Shown here: one piece after another, positions 17,573-26,921 of the stretch
Layout: the number at the start of each line of letters is the position of its first letter
Numbering within the stretch: the first letter of the stretch is position 1
Origin: CBDDLD01 sp965250025
GTDB lineage: Bacteria > Bacteroidota > Bacteroidia > Flavobacteriales > Flavobacteriaceae
Direction of reading: 5' to 3'
DNA: 64,000 nt
NCBI GenBank assembly: GCA_965250025.1
Contig: OZ252283.1
Span: forward strand, 2,542,001 to 2,606,000
Made by a program: the position numbers and the translations under genes
Notes under the pieces: generated by a model
What the model was told of the DNA's origin: nothing
The model's input: the letters and a program-made list of their open reading frames with translations, nothing else
The model's database searches: none

Positions 17573-19018
17573 ATGGAAAAAATTATAGACGAAAATAAAC
17601 AAGGTGAACATCTTATTCTGGACGCTAAAGAAGGTAATAAGAGAAAGCTCTTCATAGAAAGTTACGGATGTCAGATGAATTTTAGCGATAGTGAGATTGT
17701 AGCTTCTATTCTTTCCAAAGAGGGATTTAATACCACGCCCAACCTTGAAGATGCTGATTTGGTTTTGGTGAACACCTGTTCAATTCGAGATAAAGCAGAG
17801 CAAACCGTAAGAAAGCGATTGGAAAAATACAATGCCGTAAAAAAGATCAATCCGAATATGAAGATTGGTGTTTTGGGCTGTATGACCGAACGTCTTAAAA
17901 GTAAGTTTCTGGAAGAAGAAAAGATGGTTGACCTTGTTGTTGGTCCTGATGCCTATAAAGATCTCCCAAACCTGATTAGCGAAATTGATGAAGGCAGAAA
18001 TGCGGTCAATGTTATTTTATCTAAAGAAGAAACCTATGGTGATGTTGCTCCTGTAAGATTAAATAGTAACGGTGTTACTGCATTTGTATCTATAACCAGA
18101 GGATGTGACAATATGTGCACCTTTTGTGTTGTTCCTTTTACAAGAGGTAGAGAACGAAGCCGGGATCCCCAAAGTATTATAGAAGAGGTTAATGATCTAT
18201 GGCGTAAAGGTTATAAAGAAGTGACACTACTGGGGCAAAATGTAGACAGCTACCTTTGGTATGGCGGTGGGCTCAAAAAAGATTATGAAAAGGCAACGGA
18301 CATGCAAAAAGCCACTGCTGTTAATTTTGCAAACCTTATGGAGATGTGTGCCATAGCACAACCAAAAATGCGGTTCCGTTTTGCAACGTCTAATCCTCAG
18401 GATATGACCATAGATGTTATTGAAGTCATGGCCAAATATCATAACATATGTAAATACATTCATTTACCTGTACAAAGTGGTAGTAACCGTATCCTTCAGG
18501 AAATGAATCGTCAGCACACCCGAGAAGAATATTTTGAACTTATAGATAGCATCAAACGATTAATACCGGATTGCGCAATAAGTCAGGATATGATCGCAGG
18601 ATTTCCTACCGAAACAGAAGAAGATCATAAAGACACTCTAAGCCTGATGGAATACGTAAAGTATGATTTCGGGTTTATGTTTGCTTACTCTGAGCGCCCC
18701 GGAACTTTAGCAGGTCGTAAAATGGACGATGACGTCCCTATGGATGTTAAAAAACGTAGGCTTCAAGAAATCATACAATTACAGCAAGAGCACAGCCATT
18801 ATCGCACACAACAACATGTTGGCAAAATTGAAGAAGTTCTCATTGAGAAATCTTCTAAAAAATCTGATGCACACTGGTCTGGTAGAAACACACAAAATAC
18901 GGTGGTTGTATTTCCTAAAGCACACTATAAGGAAGGCGATTTTGTAAACGTAAAAATTACAGACTGCACCAGTGCAACACTTATTGGTGAAGCTGTAGGC
19001 TATTCAGAAAATAATTAA
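17573..19018 (+). CDS. miaB: tRNA (N6-isopentenyladenosine-37-C2)-methylthiotransferase MiaB
   Basis: 481 residues, usual family length. N-terminal methylthiotransferase domain with three cluster Cys (33 in YGCQMNFSDSE, 69 in NTCSIRDKA, 103 in GCMTER). Radical-SAM motif C-x3-C-x2-C at 178, 182, 185 (RGCDNMCTFCVVP). A TRAM domain closes the protein (about 410-475, GKIEEVLIEKSSKK...). Converts i6A37 to ms2i6A37 in tRNAs reading UNN codons, with two 4Fe-4S clusters and SAM. First gene of a six-gene operon; the next ATG follows 1 base after its stop. Confidence 0.97.
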   Translation: MEKIIDENKQGEHLILDAKEGNKRKLFIESYGCQMNFSDSEIVASILSKEGFNTTPNLEDADLVLVNTCSIRDKAEQTVRKRLEKYNAVKKINPNMKIGVLGCMTERLKSKFLEEEKMVDLVVGPDAYKDLPNLISEIDEGRNAVNVILSKEETYGDVAPVRLNSNGVTAFVSITRGCDNMCTFCVVPFTRGRERSRDPQSIIEEVNDLWRKGYKEVTLLGQNVDSYLWYGGGLKKDYEKATDMQKATAVNFANLMEMCAIAQPKMRFRFATSNPQDMTIDVIEVMAKYHNICKYIHLPVQSGSNRILQEMNRQHTREEYFELIDSIKRLIPDCAISQDMIAGFPTETEEDHKDTLSLMEYVKYDFGFMFAYSERPGTLAGRKMDDDVPMDVKKRRLQEIIQLQQEHSHYRTQQHVGKIEEVLIEKSSKKSDAHWSGRNTQNTVVVFPKAHYKEGDFVNVKITDCTSATLIGEAVGYSENN

Positions 19019-19019
19019 A

Positions 19020-20285
19020 ATGGAATCCATTCAAGCTATAAAACAACGTTTTGGGATTATAGGAAATGATGCCAAGCTCAATCGTGCCATCGAAAAAGCT
19101 ATTCAGGTAGCTCCGACGGATATATCTGTTCTGGTTACTGGAGAGAGTGGCGTTGGTAAAGAAAGTATTCCTAAAATCATACATCAGCTTTCGCATAGAA
19201 AGCATGGTAAATATATAGCTGTTAACTGTGGTGCAATTCCTGAAGGCACAATTGATAGTGAGCTCTTTGGTCACGAAAAAGGCGCTTTTACAGGAGCCAC
19301 GCAAACACGATCAGGGTACTTTGAAGTTGCCGATGGCGGCACTATCTTTTTAGATGAAGTTGGTGAGTTACCTTTAACCACCCAAGTAAGATTGCTTCGT
19401 GTTTTGGAAAATGGAGAATTCATTAAAGTCGGATCCAGTAAAGTCCAAAAAACTGATGTCAGAATTGTAGCGGCTACTAACATCAATATGTTTGAGGCTA
19501 TAAAAAAAGAAAAGTTCAGAGAAGACCTCTATTACAGATTGAGTACCATTGAAATTCATTTGCCTGCATTAAGAGATCGTAAGGAAGATATTCATTTATT
19601 ATTTAGAAAATTTGCCAGTGACTTTGCGTTGAAGTATAAAATGCCAACCATTAAATTGACTGATGATGCTATTGCACTTTTACTAAAATACAGATGGAAT
19701 GGCAATATCAGACAGCTTCGCAATGTTGCCGAACAAGCCTCAGTACTTGAACATAATAGAACGCTTAACAGTTCGGCCTTACAAAGTTATTTACCAAACT
19801 CCGGGAATCACCTCCCAGCTGTGATCAACGATCACAAATCGGATAGTGACTTTAGCAACGAACGAGAGATCTTATATAAAGTGCTTTTTGATATGAAAAA
19901 TGACCTCAATGATCTTAAAAAACTCACTATGGAATTAATGAAGAGTGGTAACGTTTCTGAAGTTGAAAAAGACAATCAGGGGCTTATTCAAAAAATCTAT
20001 GGCGGTGACGACAGTACTGTAGATTACAATACACCTCCTGAAGATCTTGAGGTACTTTCCATCCCTGAGTCTATTCCTCAAACAGCAACTAATGAAGACG
20101 CTACCGACAAATATCACTTTGCAGAAGAAATTGAAGAGGAAGAAACCTTATCCTTGCATGATAAAGAATTAGAACTTATTAAAAAATCTTTAGAACGTCA
20201 CAGTGGAAAACGTAAATTAGCTGCTGCTGAGCTTGGCATAAGTGAACGTACACTATATCGAAAAATCAAACAATACGATTTATAA
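19020..20285 (+). CDS. sigma-54-type AAA+ transcriptional activator with Fis HTH
   Basis: 421 residues. The AAA+ domain starts almost at once (GIIGNDAKLNRAI), with Walker A GESGVGKES (about 42-50), the sigma-54 contact loop GAFTGA (about 91-96), Walker B GGTIFLDEVGELP and R-fingers in RFREDLYYRLS-like context (KFREDLYYRL). There is no receiver or GAF domain before it. A variable, acidic linker (about 255-375) precedes a C-terminal Fis-type helix-turn-helix (RKLAAAELGISERTLYRKIKQYDL). Opens sigma-54 promoters by ATP hydrolysis; its sensory input and targets are not visible. Co-transcribed with miaB and lptE. Confidence 0.93.
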   Translation: MESIQAIKQRFGIIGNDAKLNRAIEKAIQVAPTDISVLVTGESGVGKESIPKIIHQLSHRKHGKYIAVNCGAIPEGTIDSELFGHEKGAFTGATQTRSGYFEVADGGTIFLDEVGELPLTTQVRLLRVLENGEFIKVGSSKVQKTDVRIVAATNINMFEAIKKEKFREDLYYRLSTIEIHLPALRDRKEDIHLLFRKFASDFALKYKMPTIKLTDDAIALLLKYRWNGNIRQLRNVAEQASVLEHNRTLNSSALQSYLPNSGNHLPAVINDHKSDSDFSNEREILYKVLFDMKNDLNDLKKLTMELMKSGNVSEVEKDNQGLIQKIYGGDDSTVDYNTPPEDLEVLSIPESIPQTATNEDATDKYHFAEEIEEEETLSLHDKELELIKKSLERHSGKRKLAAAELGISERTLYRKIKQYDL

Positions 20286-20292
20286 GCACCCT

Positions 20293-20490
20293 ATGAAAGC
20301 AGTTGAAATTTTTAGAATACGTAAATCCTTTAGTCGTAATAGTTCGGAAGCTATCAGGCAAGAAGCTGAAGATCTGATTAATGAAAAGCATTATCAAGGC
20401 TATCGCCTCATCAATGTAGATTTTGATGTTGCTGACAATGCGGGTTATATTTATGCGTTTATTACTATGAAACGCCCAAACAGTTACTAA
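20293..20490 (+). CDS. 65-residue conserved-position hypothetical protein
   Basis: Start ATG 20293 (MKAVEIFRIRKSFSRNSSEA), 8 bases after the activator gene; the frame is open further upstream only within that gene. The stop is immediately followed by the lptE ATG, so it is embedded in the operon. Soluble, alpha/beta by eye, with no Cys or signal. No family recognised. Tight position suggests it is a real gene. Confidence 0.7.
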   Translation: MKAVEIFRIRKSFSRNSSEAIRQEAEDLINEKHYQGYRLINVDFDVADNAGYIYAFITMKRPNSY

Positions 20491-20997
20491 ATGAAACGGA
20501 TTAAATACTTATTGCTTTTTAGTCTATTGGCCACTTTTTTAAGCTGTGGCATATACTCTTTTACCGGAGCTGACACAGGAGAAGCTGAAACTTTTCAGGT
20601 CAATTTTTTTCAAAATAATGCACCTTTAGTTGAGCCCGGGTTGGACATAGACTTTACTAATGCACTACAAGATTTGATTCAAAATCAAACCAATCTGTCA
20701 TTGGTAAATTCAGGCGGGCATTTGGTTTACGAAGGTGAAATTGTAGAGTACCGTATATCGCCCATGACAGCTACAGCGAATAATACCGCTGCTCAAAACC
20801 GTTTAACCATATCCGTTAATGTACGTTATTATAATACCCTAGATGAAGAAAAAGATTTCGAACAACGCTTTTCATTTTTCTTTGATTATGAAGGTGCCGC
20901 ACAGCTCGTTGGTAGTCAAAAAGACACAGCTATTGCCGAAATCTTTGAACGTTTAACTCAAGATATTTTTAATGCTTCTCTAGCCAATAACTGGTAA
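20491..20997 (+). CDS. lptE: LptE-like LPS-assembly lipoprotein
   Basis: 168 residues with lipoprotein signal (lipobox LSCG, Cys near 19) followed by the characteristic GIYSFTGA. The rest has the LptE pattern: a short strand after the lipid anchor (FQVNFFQNNAPLVEPGL), an amphipathic helix (DIDFTNALQDLIQNQTNLSLV), paired strands with YEGEIVEYRISPM and TISVNVRYYN, and a C-terminal helix. LptE plugs the LptD barrel that inserts lipopolysaccharide into the outer membrane. lptD is not in the window. Start abuts the previous stop. Confidence 0.85.
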   Translation: MKRIKYLLLFSLLATFLSCGIYSFTGADTGEAETFQVNFFQNNAPLVEPGLDIDFTNALQDLIQNQTNLSLVNSGGHLVYEGEIVEYRISPMTATANNTAAQNRLTISVNVRYYNTLDEEKDFEQRFSFFFDYEGAAQLVGSQKDTAIAEIFERLTQDIFNASLANNW

Positions 20998-21007
20998 TGA
21001 TCAAACT

Positions 21008-21913
21008 ATGCAATTGCAGGATTTCACATACGTATTACAACACCCTGAAAGCATTACTTCAGAACAAACAGATGCTATAAAGAAAACGGTAAATAATTAC
21101 CCCTACTTTCAGGCAGCAAGAGCTCTACATCTTAAAGGTCTAAAGAATAAGGAGAGCTTTAAGTATAACAATGCCCTTAAGGTTACTGCAGCATATACCA
21201 CGGATCGAAGTGTCTTATTTGATTATATAACTTCCGAGCAATTCAACCAAAATGAAATATCACAGCTTATCAAACAAAACTCACAATATATCAAAGACAT
21301 TACTGTGAATGATGTAGATGATATTTCTGTTGATAAACGCGTTACTATCGATAAAGATTTTGAGCAACAGGTTGAAGATACTGAAGGTGTTTTGGACCCG
21401 GATTTATTTCAGGAAAAGACACCCATCATTACCGATAGTGCTACTATGAAAACCCCATCCATTATAACTATTGATGTCGATAATATCACACCTGAATCTA
21501 AATTGGAAATCGGCAAACCTCTGGAGTTTGATAAAACTGACACACACTCTTTTGCTGAATGGTTGAAAATAACAAGCTTTGAACCTATTAAACGATCAGA
21601 AGATCAGGGTGATCAGAATGATATTGCGCCTTTAGATAAAAAAATGACGCTTATTGATAAATTCATCAATGAGAATCCAAAGATTAAACCCACTCTAAAC
21701 ACTCCAAAACCTAAACTAATTGATGATGAAAATAGTGTTGAGGACAATTTGATGACCGAAACCTTAGCACGAATATATCTTGAACAAAAAAACTACGAAA
21801 AGGCAATTCAGTCCTATAAAATATTAAGTTTGAAATATCCAGAAAAAAGTAGTTTCTTTGCAGACCAAATTAAAGCGATAAAAGAATTAAAAGAACATAA
21901 CAATACCAAATAA
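21008..21913 (+). CDS. hypothetical protein with C-terminal TPR-like motif
   Basis: 301 residues, no signal or membrane segment. N-terminal part (MQLQDFTYVLQHPESITSEQ...YFQAARALHLKGLK) is helical and appears as a conserved block in flavobacterial proteins at this locus. The centre is acidic and likely disordered (about 115-170). The C-terminus has a single TPR-like hairpin (ETLARIYLEQKNYEKAIQSYKILSLKYP). Located between lptE and secG, 1-base overlap with secG. Probably a cytoplasmic adaptor; function unknown. Confidence 0.7.
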   Translation: MQLQDFTYVLQHPESITSEQTDAIKKTVNNYPYFQAARALHLKGLKNKESFKYNNALKVTAAYTTDRSVLFDYITSEQFNQNEISQLIKQNSQYIKDITVNDVDDISVDKRVTIDKDFEQQVEDTEGVLDPDLFQEKTPIITDSATMKTPSIITIDVDNITPESKLEIGKPLEFDKTDTHSFAEWLKITSFEPIKRSEDQGDQNDIAPLDKKMTLIDKFINENPKIKPTLNTPKPKLIDDENSVEDNLMTETLARIYLEQKNYEKAIQSYKILSLKYPEKSSFFADQIKAIKELKEHNNTK

Positions 21914-22257
21914 TGACAAAGTTTACGATATTTTTAATACTCATAGTAGTTGTAGCCTTTTTACTGGTAGTAGTAATTATGGTACAAAATCCTAAAGGTG
22001 GTGGATTATCCTCATCTTTTGGAGGTGGCGGCACACAACAATTAGGAGGTGTGAAAAAGACAGGTGATTTTTTAGATAAGAGTACTTGGGTGTTAGCTAC
22101 AGTTCTAATAGCGCTAATATTATTATCAAACATTACTATAGATGGCGCTGGAGGCATACAAGATTCTAAAGCTCTAGATGCCGATGATACAACTACTAGT
22201 CAACCTGTAGCACCAACATCAACATCGCAGCCTAGCGATTCGACAGCTACAAACTAA
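21913..22257 (+). CDS. secG: protein translocase subunit SecG
   Basis: 114 residues. Helix 1 (about 3-23) followed by the family signature MVQNPKGGGLSSSFGGGGTQQLGG, then TGDFLDKSTWVLATVLIALILL as helix 2. The Ser/Thr-rich C-terminal tail (about 85-114) is typical of Bacteroidota SecG. Part of the SecYEG channel in the inner membrane. Its ATG overlaps the preceding stop (TAATG). Last gene of the miaB operon; a terminator follows at 22286-22320. Confidence 0.95.
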   Translation: MTKFTIFLILIVVVAFLLVVVIMVQNPKGGGLSSSFGGGGTQQLGGVKKTGDFLDKSTWVLATVLIALILLSNITIDGAGGIQDSKALDADDTTTSQPVAPTSTSQPSDSTATN

Positions 22258-22285
22258 CTGGTTTTATACACCTGAAAATATTATT

Positions 22286-22320
22286 AAAAAGTCAACTTAT
22301 AACGTTGGCTTTTTTTATTA
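22286..22320 (+). terminator. terminator of the miaB-secG operon
   Basis: GTCAAC (22291-22296), 7-base loop, GTTGGC (22304-22309) with one G:T pair, extended by A5/T-run and followed by a long T tract. 28 bases after secG. Confidence 0.75.
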
Positions 22321-22328
22321 CTGCAACT

Positions 22329-22359
22329 TTGTCAGTTGAATTACGTTGGCATAATTTTC
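22329..22359 (+). promoter_or_regulatory. predicted groESL promoter
   Basis: TTG (22329-22331), 20 bases, TAATTTTC (22352-22359), one mismatch from TAnnTTTG. Overlaps the region just upstream of a perfect palindrome. Confidence 0.5.
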
Positions 22360-22362
22360 GAA

Positions 22363-22378
22363 TAACGCTTAAGCGTTA
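22363..22378. promoter_or_regulatory. 16-bp palindrome at the groES transcription start
   Basis: TAACGCTTAAGCGTTA is a perfect palindrome 3 bases after the predicted -7 box, so it would cover +1. It is not the CIRCE element (TTAGCACTC-N9-GAGTGCTAA). Candidate operator for control of the chaperonin operon. Confidence 0.5.
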
Positions 22379-22412
22379 AATCAAATCTTAATTAATAAAA
22401 AAATAAACACAA

Positions 22413-22688
22413 ATGGCTTTAAACATTAAACCATTAGCAGACAGAGTTCTGGTAGAACCCATGGAAGCTGAAACTAAAACGGCTTCTGGCATTATCATCC
22501 CGGATAATGCAAAAGAAAAACCACAAAAAGGAACCGTAGTTGCAATCGGTAATGGTAAAAAAGACGAACCTTTAACTGTAAAAGTAGGCGATACTGTATT
22601 GTATGGAAAATATGGTGGTACTGAGCTAAAACTTGAAGGTAAAGACTATTTAATGATGCGTGAAAGCGACATCTTAGCTATTGTTTAA
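22413..22688 (+). CDS. groES: co-chaperonin GroES
   Basis: 91 residues, standard length. Starts LKPLADRVLVEPMEAETKTASGIIIPD; the segment around ASGIIIPDNAKEKPQ is the mobile loop that contacts GroEL; GDTVLYGKYGGTELKLEGKDYLMMRESDILAIV is the conserved end. Forms a heptameric lid. Precedes groEL by 24 bases. Confidence 0.98.
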   Translation: MALNIKPLADRVLVEPMEAETKTASGIIIPDNAKEKPQKGTVVAIGNGKKDEPLTVKVGDTVLYGKYGGTELKLEGKDYLMMRESDILAIV

Positions 22689-22712
22689 TCTTATTAATAA
22701 ATATTCTAAAAA

Positions 22713-24347
22713 ATGGCAAAAGACATAAAATTTGATATTGAAGCACGCGATGGTCTTAAACGTGGCGTGGATGCATTAGCCAATGCAGTAAAAGTAACTT
22801 TAGGTCCTAAAGGGCGAAATGTAATCATAGGTAAATCTTTTGGTGGTCCTCAGGTCACTAAAGATGGGGTTTCCGTTGCAAAAGAAATTGAATTAGAAGA
22901 TGAGCTGGAAAATATGGGCGCTCAAATGGTAAAAGAAGTAGCTTCTAAAACCAATGATCTCGCTGGTGACGGAACAACTACCGCTACTGTTTTAGCACAG
23001 GCAATTGTAAAAGAAGGATTAAAGAATGTAGCTGCCGGCGCCAACCCAATGGACCTTAAAAGAGGTATTGATAAAGCGGTGGATTCTATAGTTTCTGACC
23101 TTGATAAACAATCTAAAAAAGTAGGTAATTCTTCAGAAAAGATCAAACAAGTTGCCTCTATCTCTGCAAATAATGACGATACTATCGGAGAATTGATTGC
23201 AGAAGCATTTGGAAAAGTAGGTAAAGAAGGTGTCATTACTGTTGAAGAAGCTAAAGGAACAGACACTTATGTAGATGTTGTTGAAGGCATGCAATTTGAC
23301 AGAGGTTATTTATCACCTTACTTTGTAACCGATGCGGATAAAATGATCGCGGATTTAGAGAATCCATACATTTTATTATTTGACAAAAAGATCTCAAACC
23401 TTCAGGAGATCCTCCCAATCTTAGAGCCTGTAGCACAATCTGGAAGACCTTTATTAATTATAGCAGAAGACGTTGAAGGTCAAGCCTTAGCAACTTTAGT
23501 TGTAAACAAACTAAGAGGCGGACTTAAAATTGCCGCAGTTAAAGCTCCTGGTTTTGGTGACAGACGTAAAGCAATGTTAGAAGATATTGCCATATTAACT
23601 GGAGGTACAGTTATTTCTGAAGAACAAGGATTTTCATTAGAAAATGCAGACCTATCTATGTTGGGTACTGCTGAGACGGTAACTATTGATAAAGATAATA
23701 CAACTATCGTTAACGGCTCAGGGAAAGCAAGTGATATAAAAGCTCGTGTTAATCAAATTAAAGCTCAGATGGAAACCACAACATCTGACTACGACAAAGA
23801 AAAACTTCAGGAGCGCTTAGCTAAATTAGCCGGTGGTGTTGCTGTACTATATGTTGGTGCTGCATCAGAAGTTGAAATGAAAGAAAAGAAAGACCGTGTT
23901 GATGATGCATTACATGCTACAAGAGCAGCCGTAGAAGAAGGTATTGTTGCCGGTGGTGGTGTAGCTTTAGTAAGAGCCAAGAAAACCCTTGAAAAGATTA
24001 CTACTGATAATTTAGACGAGACTACTGGCGTGCAAATAGTGAATAAAGCCATTGAATCTCCATTACGTACAATCGTTGAAAATGCTGGAGGAGAAGGTTC
24101 TGTAGTGATCAATAAAGTACTGGAAGGCAAAAAAGATTTTGGCTATGATGCCAAATCTGAGTCTTATGTGGACATGCTCAAAGCTGGTATTATCGATCCT
24201 AAAAAAGTAACGCGTATTGCGTTAGAGAATGCAGCTTCAGTTGCCGGTATGATCTTAACTACAGAGTGTGCATTAGTTGATATTAAAGAAGAAGCTCCGG
24301 CTGCAATGCCACCAATGGGAGGCGGAGGTATGCCAGGAATGATGTAA
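22713..24347 (+). CDS. groEL: chaperonin GroEL
   Basis: 544 residues. Conserved ATP-binding loops (VTLGPKGRNVIIGKSFG; AGDGTTTATVLAQAI with the catalytic Asp in DGTTT), apical-domain segment (EGMQFDRGYLSPYFVT) and hinge residues, and the Gly/Met-rich tail (GGGGMPGMM). Forms the double heptamer that folds proteins in an ATP cycle with GroES. A terminator follows at 24371-24400. Confidence 0.99.
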   Translation: MAKDIKFDIEARDGLKRGVDALANAVKVTLGPKGRNVIIGKSFGGPQVTKDGVSVAKEIELEDELENMGAQMVKEVASKTNDLAGDGTTTATVLAQAIVKEGLKNVAAGANPMDLKRGIDKAVDSIVSDLDKQSKKVGNSSEKIKQVASISANNDDTIGELIAEAFGKVGKEGVITVEEAKGTDTYVDVVEGMQFDRGYLSPYFVTDADKMIADLENPYILLFDKKISNLQEILPILEPVAQSGRPLLIIAEDVEGQALATLVVNKLRGGLKIAAVKAPGFGDRRKAMLEDIAILTGGTVISEEQGFSLENADLSMLGTAETVTIDKDNTTIVNGSGKASDIKARVNQIKAQMETTTSDYDKEKLQERLAKLAGGVAVLYVGAASEVEMKEKKDRVDDALHATRAAVEEGIVAGGGVALVRAKKTLEKITTDNLDETTGVQIVNKAIESPLRTIVENAGGEGSVVINKVLEGKKDFGYDAKSESYVDMLKAGIIDPKKVTRIALENAASVAGMILTTECALVDIKEEAPAAMPPMGGGGMPGMM

Positions 24348-24370
24348 CAAATAAATCATATCTTTTTTTA

Positions 24371-24400
24371 AAAACTCCAGTAAAATACTGGAGTTTTTTT
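24371..24400 (+). terminator. terminator of groESL
   Basis: ACTCCAGTA (24374-24382), loop AAA, TACTGGAGT (24386-24394), flanked by A and T runs; a T7 tract follows. Confidence 0.9.
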
Positions 24401-24501
24401 GTTTTTAAGTTTTAATTAACAAAAAATATTAGGAATATTCTTACGTTTTAATTCCAATAATCTTATATTATTAGTATCTTACTCTGACTAAATAGCTCAC
24501 T

Positions 24502-26901
24502 ATGAAAAAGTATATTGCAGTATTATTGTTACTCGTCTCTATATCTGGTTTTTCTCAGGAAAGTAACAGTGTTGAAGACAATTATAAAGCCTATTTTCAA
24601 CTTCCAAGAGAGACTATTTTTCTTCATTTAAATAAAACAACATTGATTGCCGGCGAAGACCTTTGGTTTAAAGCCTATATTTATGATCGTCATCAATCGC
24701 TGCCCTCAAAAACATCAACAAATGTTTACGTAAGTGTTTATAATGACAAAGGGGAAAAAGTTAAAGATGATTTATGGCTAGCTATAAACGGTGGAGCTAA
24801 AGGTAATATAGCGATCGACTCTACCTTTACTTCTGGAGACTATTACGTAAAAGCGACTACTAACTGGATGAAAAACTTTAAGGAAGATGATGCCTTTATT
24901 CAAAAAATACAGGTTATTGGAGAAGAAGAGCAAAAAACAGTTTCTGATCAAATAAGCCATCAGAAATTCGATCTCCAGTTTTTACCTGAGGGTGGTCATA
25001 TAGTAATGAATACAGAAAACACCATAGGGTTTAAAATTTTGAATCCTAAAGGTAAAGGCATTCTTATTGAAGGCATTATCGTAGATGAGGAGAATAATGA
25101 GATTACAACTTTTAAAAGCAACCGCTTTGGGATTGGAAAATTTGCCATCTCGCCTATCCCATCTAAAACTTACAGAGCCATAGTAAAACTTAGAAATGGC
25201 TACACTATTGAGCAAAATCTACCAAATATTGAGACGAATGGCATTGCTATAAACATCAACAATCTAACGCCAAATAAGTTATTTATTACACTGCGAACCA
25301 ACCCTAATACATTATCTCAAATTGCTGATGATCTATACAAAATACATATTCATAAAAACGGCAATTTAAAAACACTTTCTTTTGCTTTTAACGATAAAAC
25401 ACAAAAATCATTTACAATACCTAAAAGTGAACTGCACGAGGGTATTAATACAATCACTGTTTTTGACAAGAACAACAATCCAGTTGTTGAGCGGCTTATA
25501 TATAATCCTATATTAAGTAAAAGTGCTTCAGTTTTAATTAATAAAGTAAAATCAGACACAGACTCTATTACATTTTCAATATATTCTTTAGGCTCAAAAA
25601 ATGTTGATCAATTGACCAATCTCAGTATCTCCATTTTACCAGAATCTACGCAAAGTTATAACCCCGAACATTCCATCCTATCGGCTAATTACCTGAAGCC
25701 TTATGTAAAAGGTCATGTCGAACAACCTTTCTATTATTTCTTTGAGCCTAATAGAAAAACTGCATATGATTTGGATGTTTTATTGCTCACACAAGGTTGG
25801 AGCAGATATGAATGGAATTCTATCTTTAATCATACTCCTCAAGTGAGGTATGATTTTGAAAATGGCATTACATTATCAGGTAGAATATACAATACTCCTG
25901 ATGCCGATAGTTTATATTTCCACAGTACAGTAAATCAAAAAAGCAAAACCATTGCTATCGAGAAAGATAAAACGTTTTCAATTAAAAACCTCTTTCCTTA
26001 CAAGGATGAAATGTTACTTTTTTCATATATAAGTGCTGATGGCTCTCTTAAGAAACCTTCAATGAATATTAATAATACGGCTCATCAATCGGATAAATTC
26101 ATAGATATTGAACCTTTCAAAAAACGAGAATACAAAACTCCTAAAGAAGAATTTGTATCTTCCTTTAAGATCGATGACTTTTTTGTTCAAAGTAAAGACA
26201 TTGTAAAACTCGATGAGGTAAACATCGTAACAAAAAAGAAGAAAACGGATGACAAAGGTTACAGTATGAATGATGTCTCCTTCAGAAATAATTACCAGAA
26301 CATTACCCAACGCGAGATTAATAACTTTCCAACTGTATTGGAATATATTAGGTATAGAGGTTTTATAGTCAATCGAAGTTCGCAGTTTAGAGGACTAAGG
26401 ATATTGACTCAACAGGTCACTTCTATCAATGCCAGTCAAAGTCCTGCCATTTTCATTGATGATATTCCTTTAGCAGACAACGACTATCTTATCGGCTTAA
26501 AAACTGAAGATGTAGAAGGTATATTTGTGGATAAATTTGGATTTGGTGCTGGAATTGTGGGTGCTAATGGTGTTATTAGAATTTACTCCAGAAGAACGCC
26601 TTTAAAAAACTCAAGAAATAAAAGTAAACCTTATGCCTATATGAGTGAATCCAAAATAGGGTTTTCCAAACCTAAACGCTTTTACAGACCAACATATACT
26701 TCATACAGAAGGGAGTTGTTCAAACAATTTGGTGTGATCAAATGGTTACCTAACGTTTTTCTTAAAGATGGAAAATCAGAGCTGTTTAAGATTGTTAATA
26801 CGAAACAGCCCATAACATTCTTTATTGAAGGTTATGACAGCAATGGTCGTTTGGTATCTGAAACCATAACTATTGATCCTGATTCAAATGTAAATAAATA
26901 A
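24502..26901 (+). CDS. secreted MG2 / TonB-plug-like surface protein
   Basis: 799 residues with Sec signal (about 1-18, GFSQ). N-terminal part (about 30-140: ETIFLHLNKTTLIAGEDLWFKAYIYD) matches the macroglobulin MG2-type domain of Bacteroidota. Several beta-sandwich repeats follow. Around 630-700 there is a segment resembling the plug domain of TonB-dependent receptors (FIDDIPLADNDYLIGLKTEDVEGIFVDKF...GANGVIRIYSR), but no beta-barrel follows; the protein ends about 100 residues later. Proteins of this layout are common and uncharacterised; a role in outer-membrane cargo handling or protease interaction is speculation. A bidirectional terminator follows. Confidence 0.75.
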   Translation: MKKYIAVLLLLVSISGFSQESNSVEDNYKAYFQLPRETIFLHLNKTTLIAGEDLWFKAYIYDRHQSLPSKTSTNVYVSVYNDKGEKVKDDLWLAINGGAKGNIAIDSTFTSGDYYVKATTNWMKNFKEDDAFIQKIQVIGEEEQKTVSDQISHQKFDLQFLPEGGHIVMNTENTIGFKILNPKGKGILIEGIIVDEENNEITTFKSNRFGIGKFAISPIPSKTYRAIVKLRNGYTIEQNLPNIETNGIAININNLTPNKLFITLRTNPNTLSQIADDLYKIHIHKNGNLKTLSFAFNDKTQKSFTIPKSELHEGINTITVFDKNNNPVVERLIYNPILSKSASVLINKVKSDTDSITFSIYSLGSKNVDQLTNLSISILPESTQSYNPEHSILSANYLKPYVKGHVEQPFYYFFEPNRKTAYDLDVLLLTQGWSRYEWNSIFNHTPQVRYDFENGITLSGRIYNTPDADSLYFHSTVNQKSKTIAIEKDKTFSIKNLFPYKDEMLLFSYISADGSLKKPSMNINNTAHQSDKFIDIEPFKKREYKTPKEEFVSSFKIDDFFVQSKDIVKLDEVNIVTKKKKTDDKGYSMNDVSFRNNYQNITQREINNFPTVLEYIRYRGFIVNRSSQFRGLRILTQQVTSINASQSPAIFIDDIPLADNDYLIGLKTEDVEGIFVDKFGFGAGIVGANGVIRIYSRRTPLKNSRNKSKPYAYMSESKIGFSKPKRFYRPTYTSYRRELFKQFGVIKWLPNVFLKDGKSELFKIVNTKQPITFFIEGYDSNGRLVSETITIDPDSNVNK

Positions 26902-26921
26902 CAATATTACATATTGCAAAT

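Noticed and set aside
22363..22378. CIRCE/HrcA operator at groES
   Set aside because: The palindrome has no spacer and does not match TTAGCACTC-N9-GAGTGCTAA.
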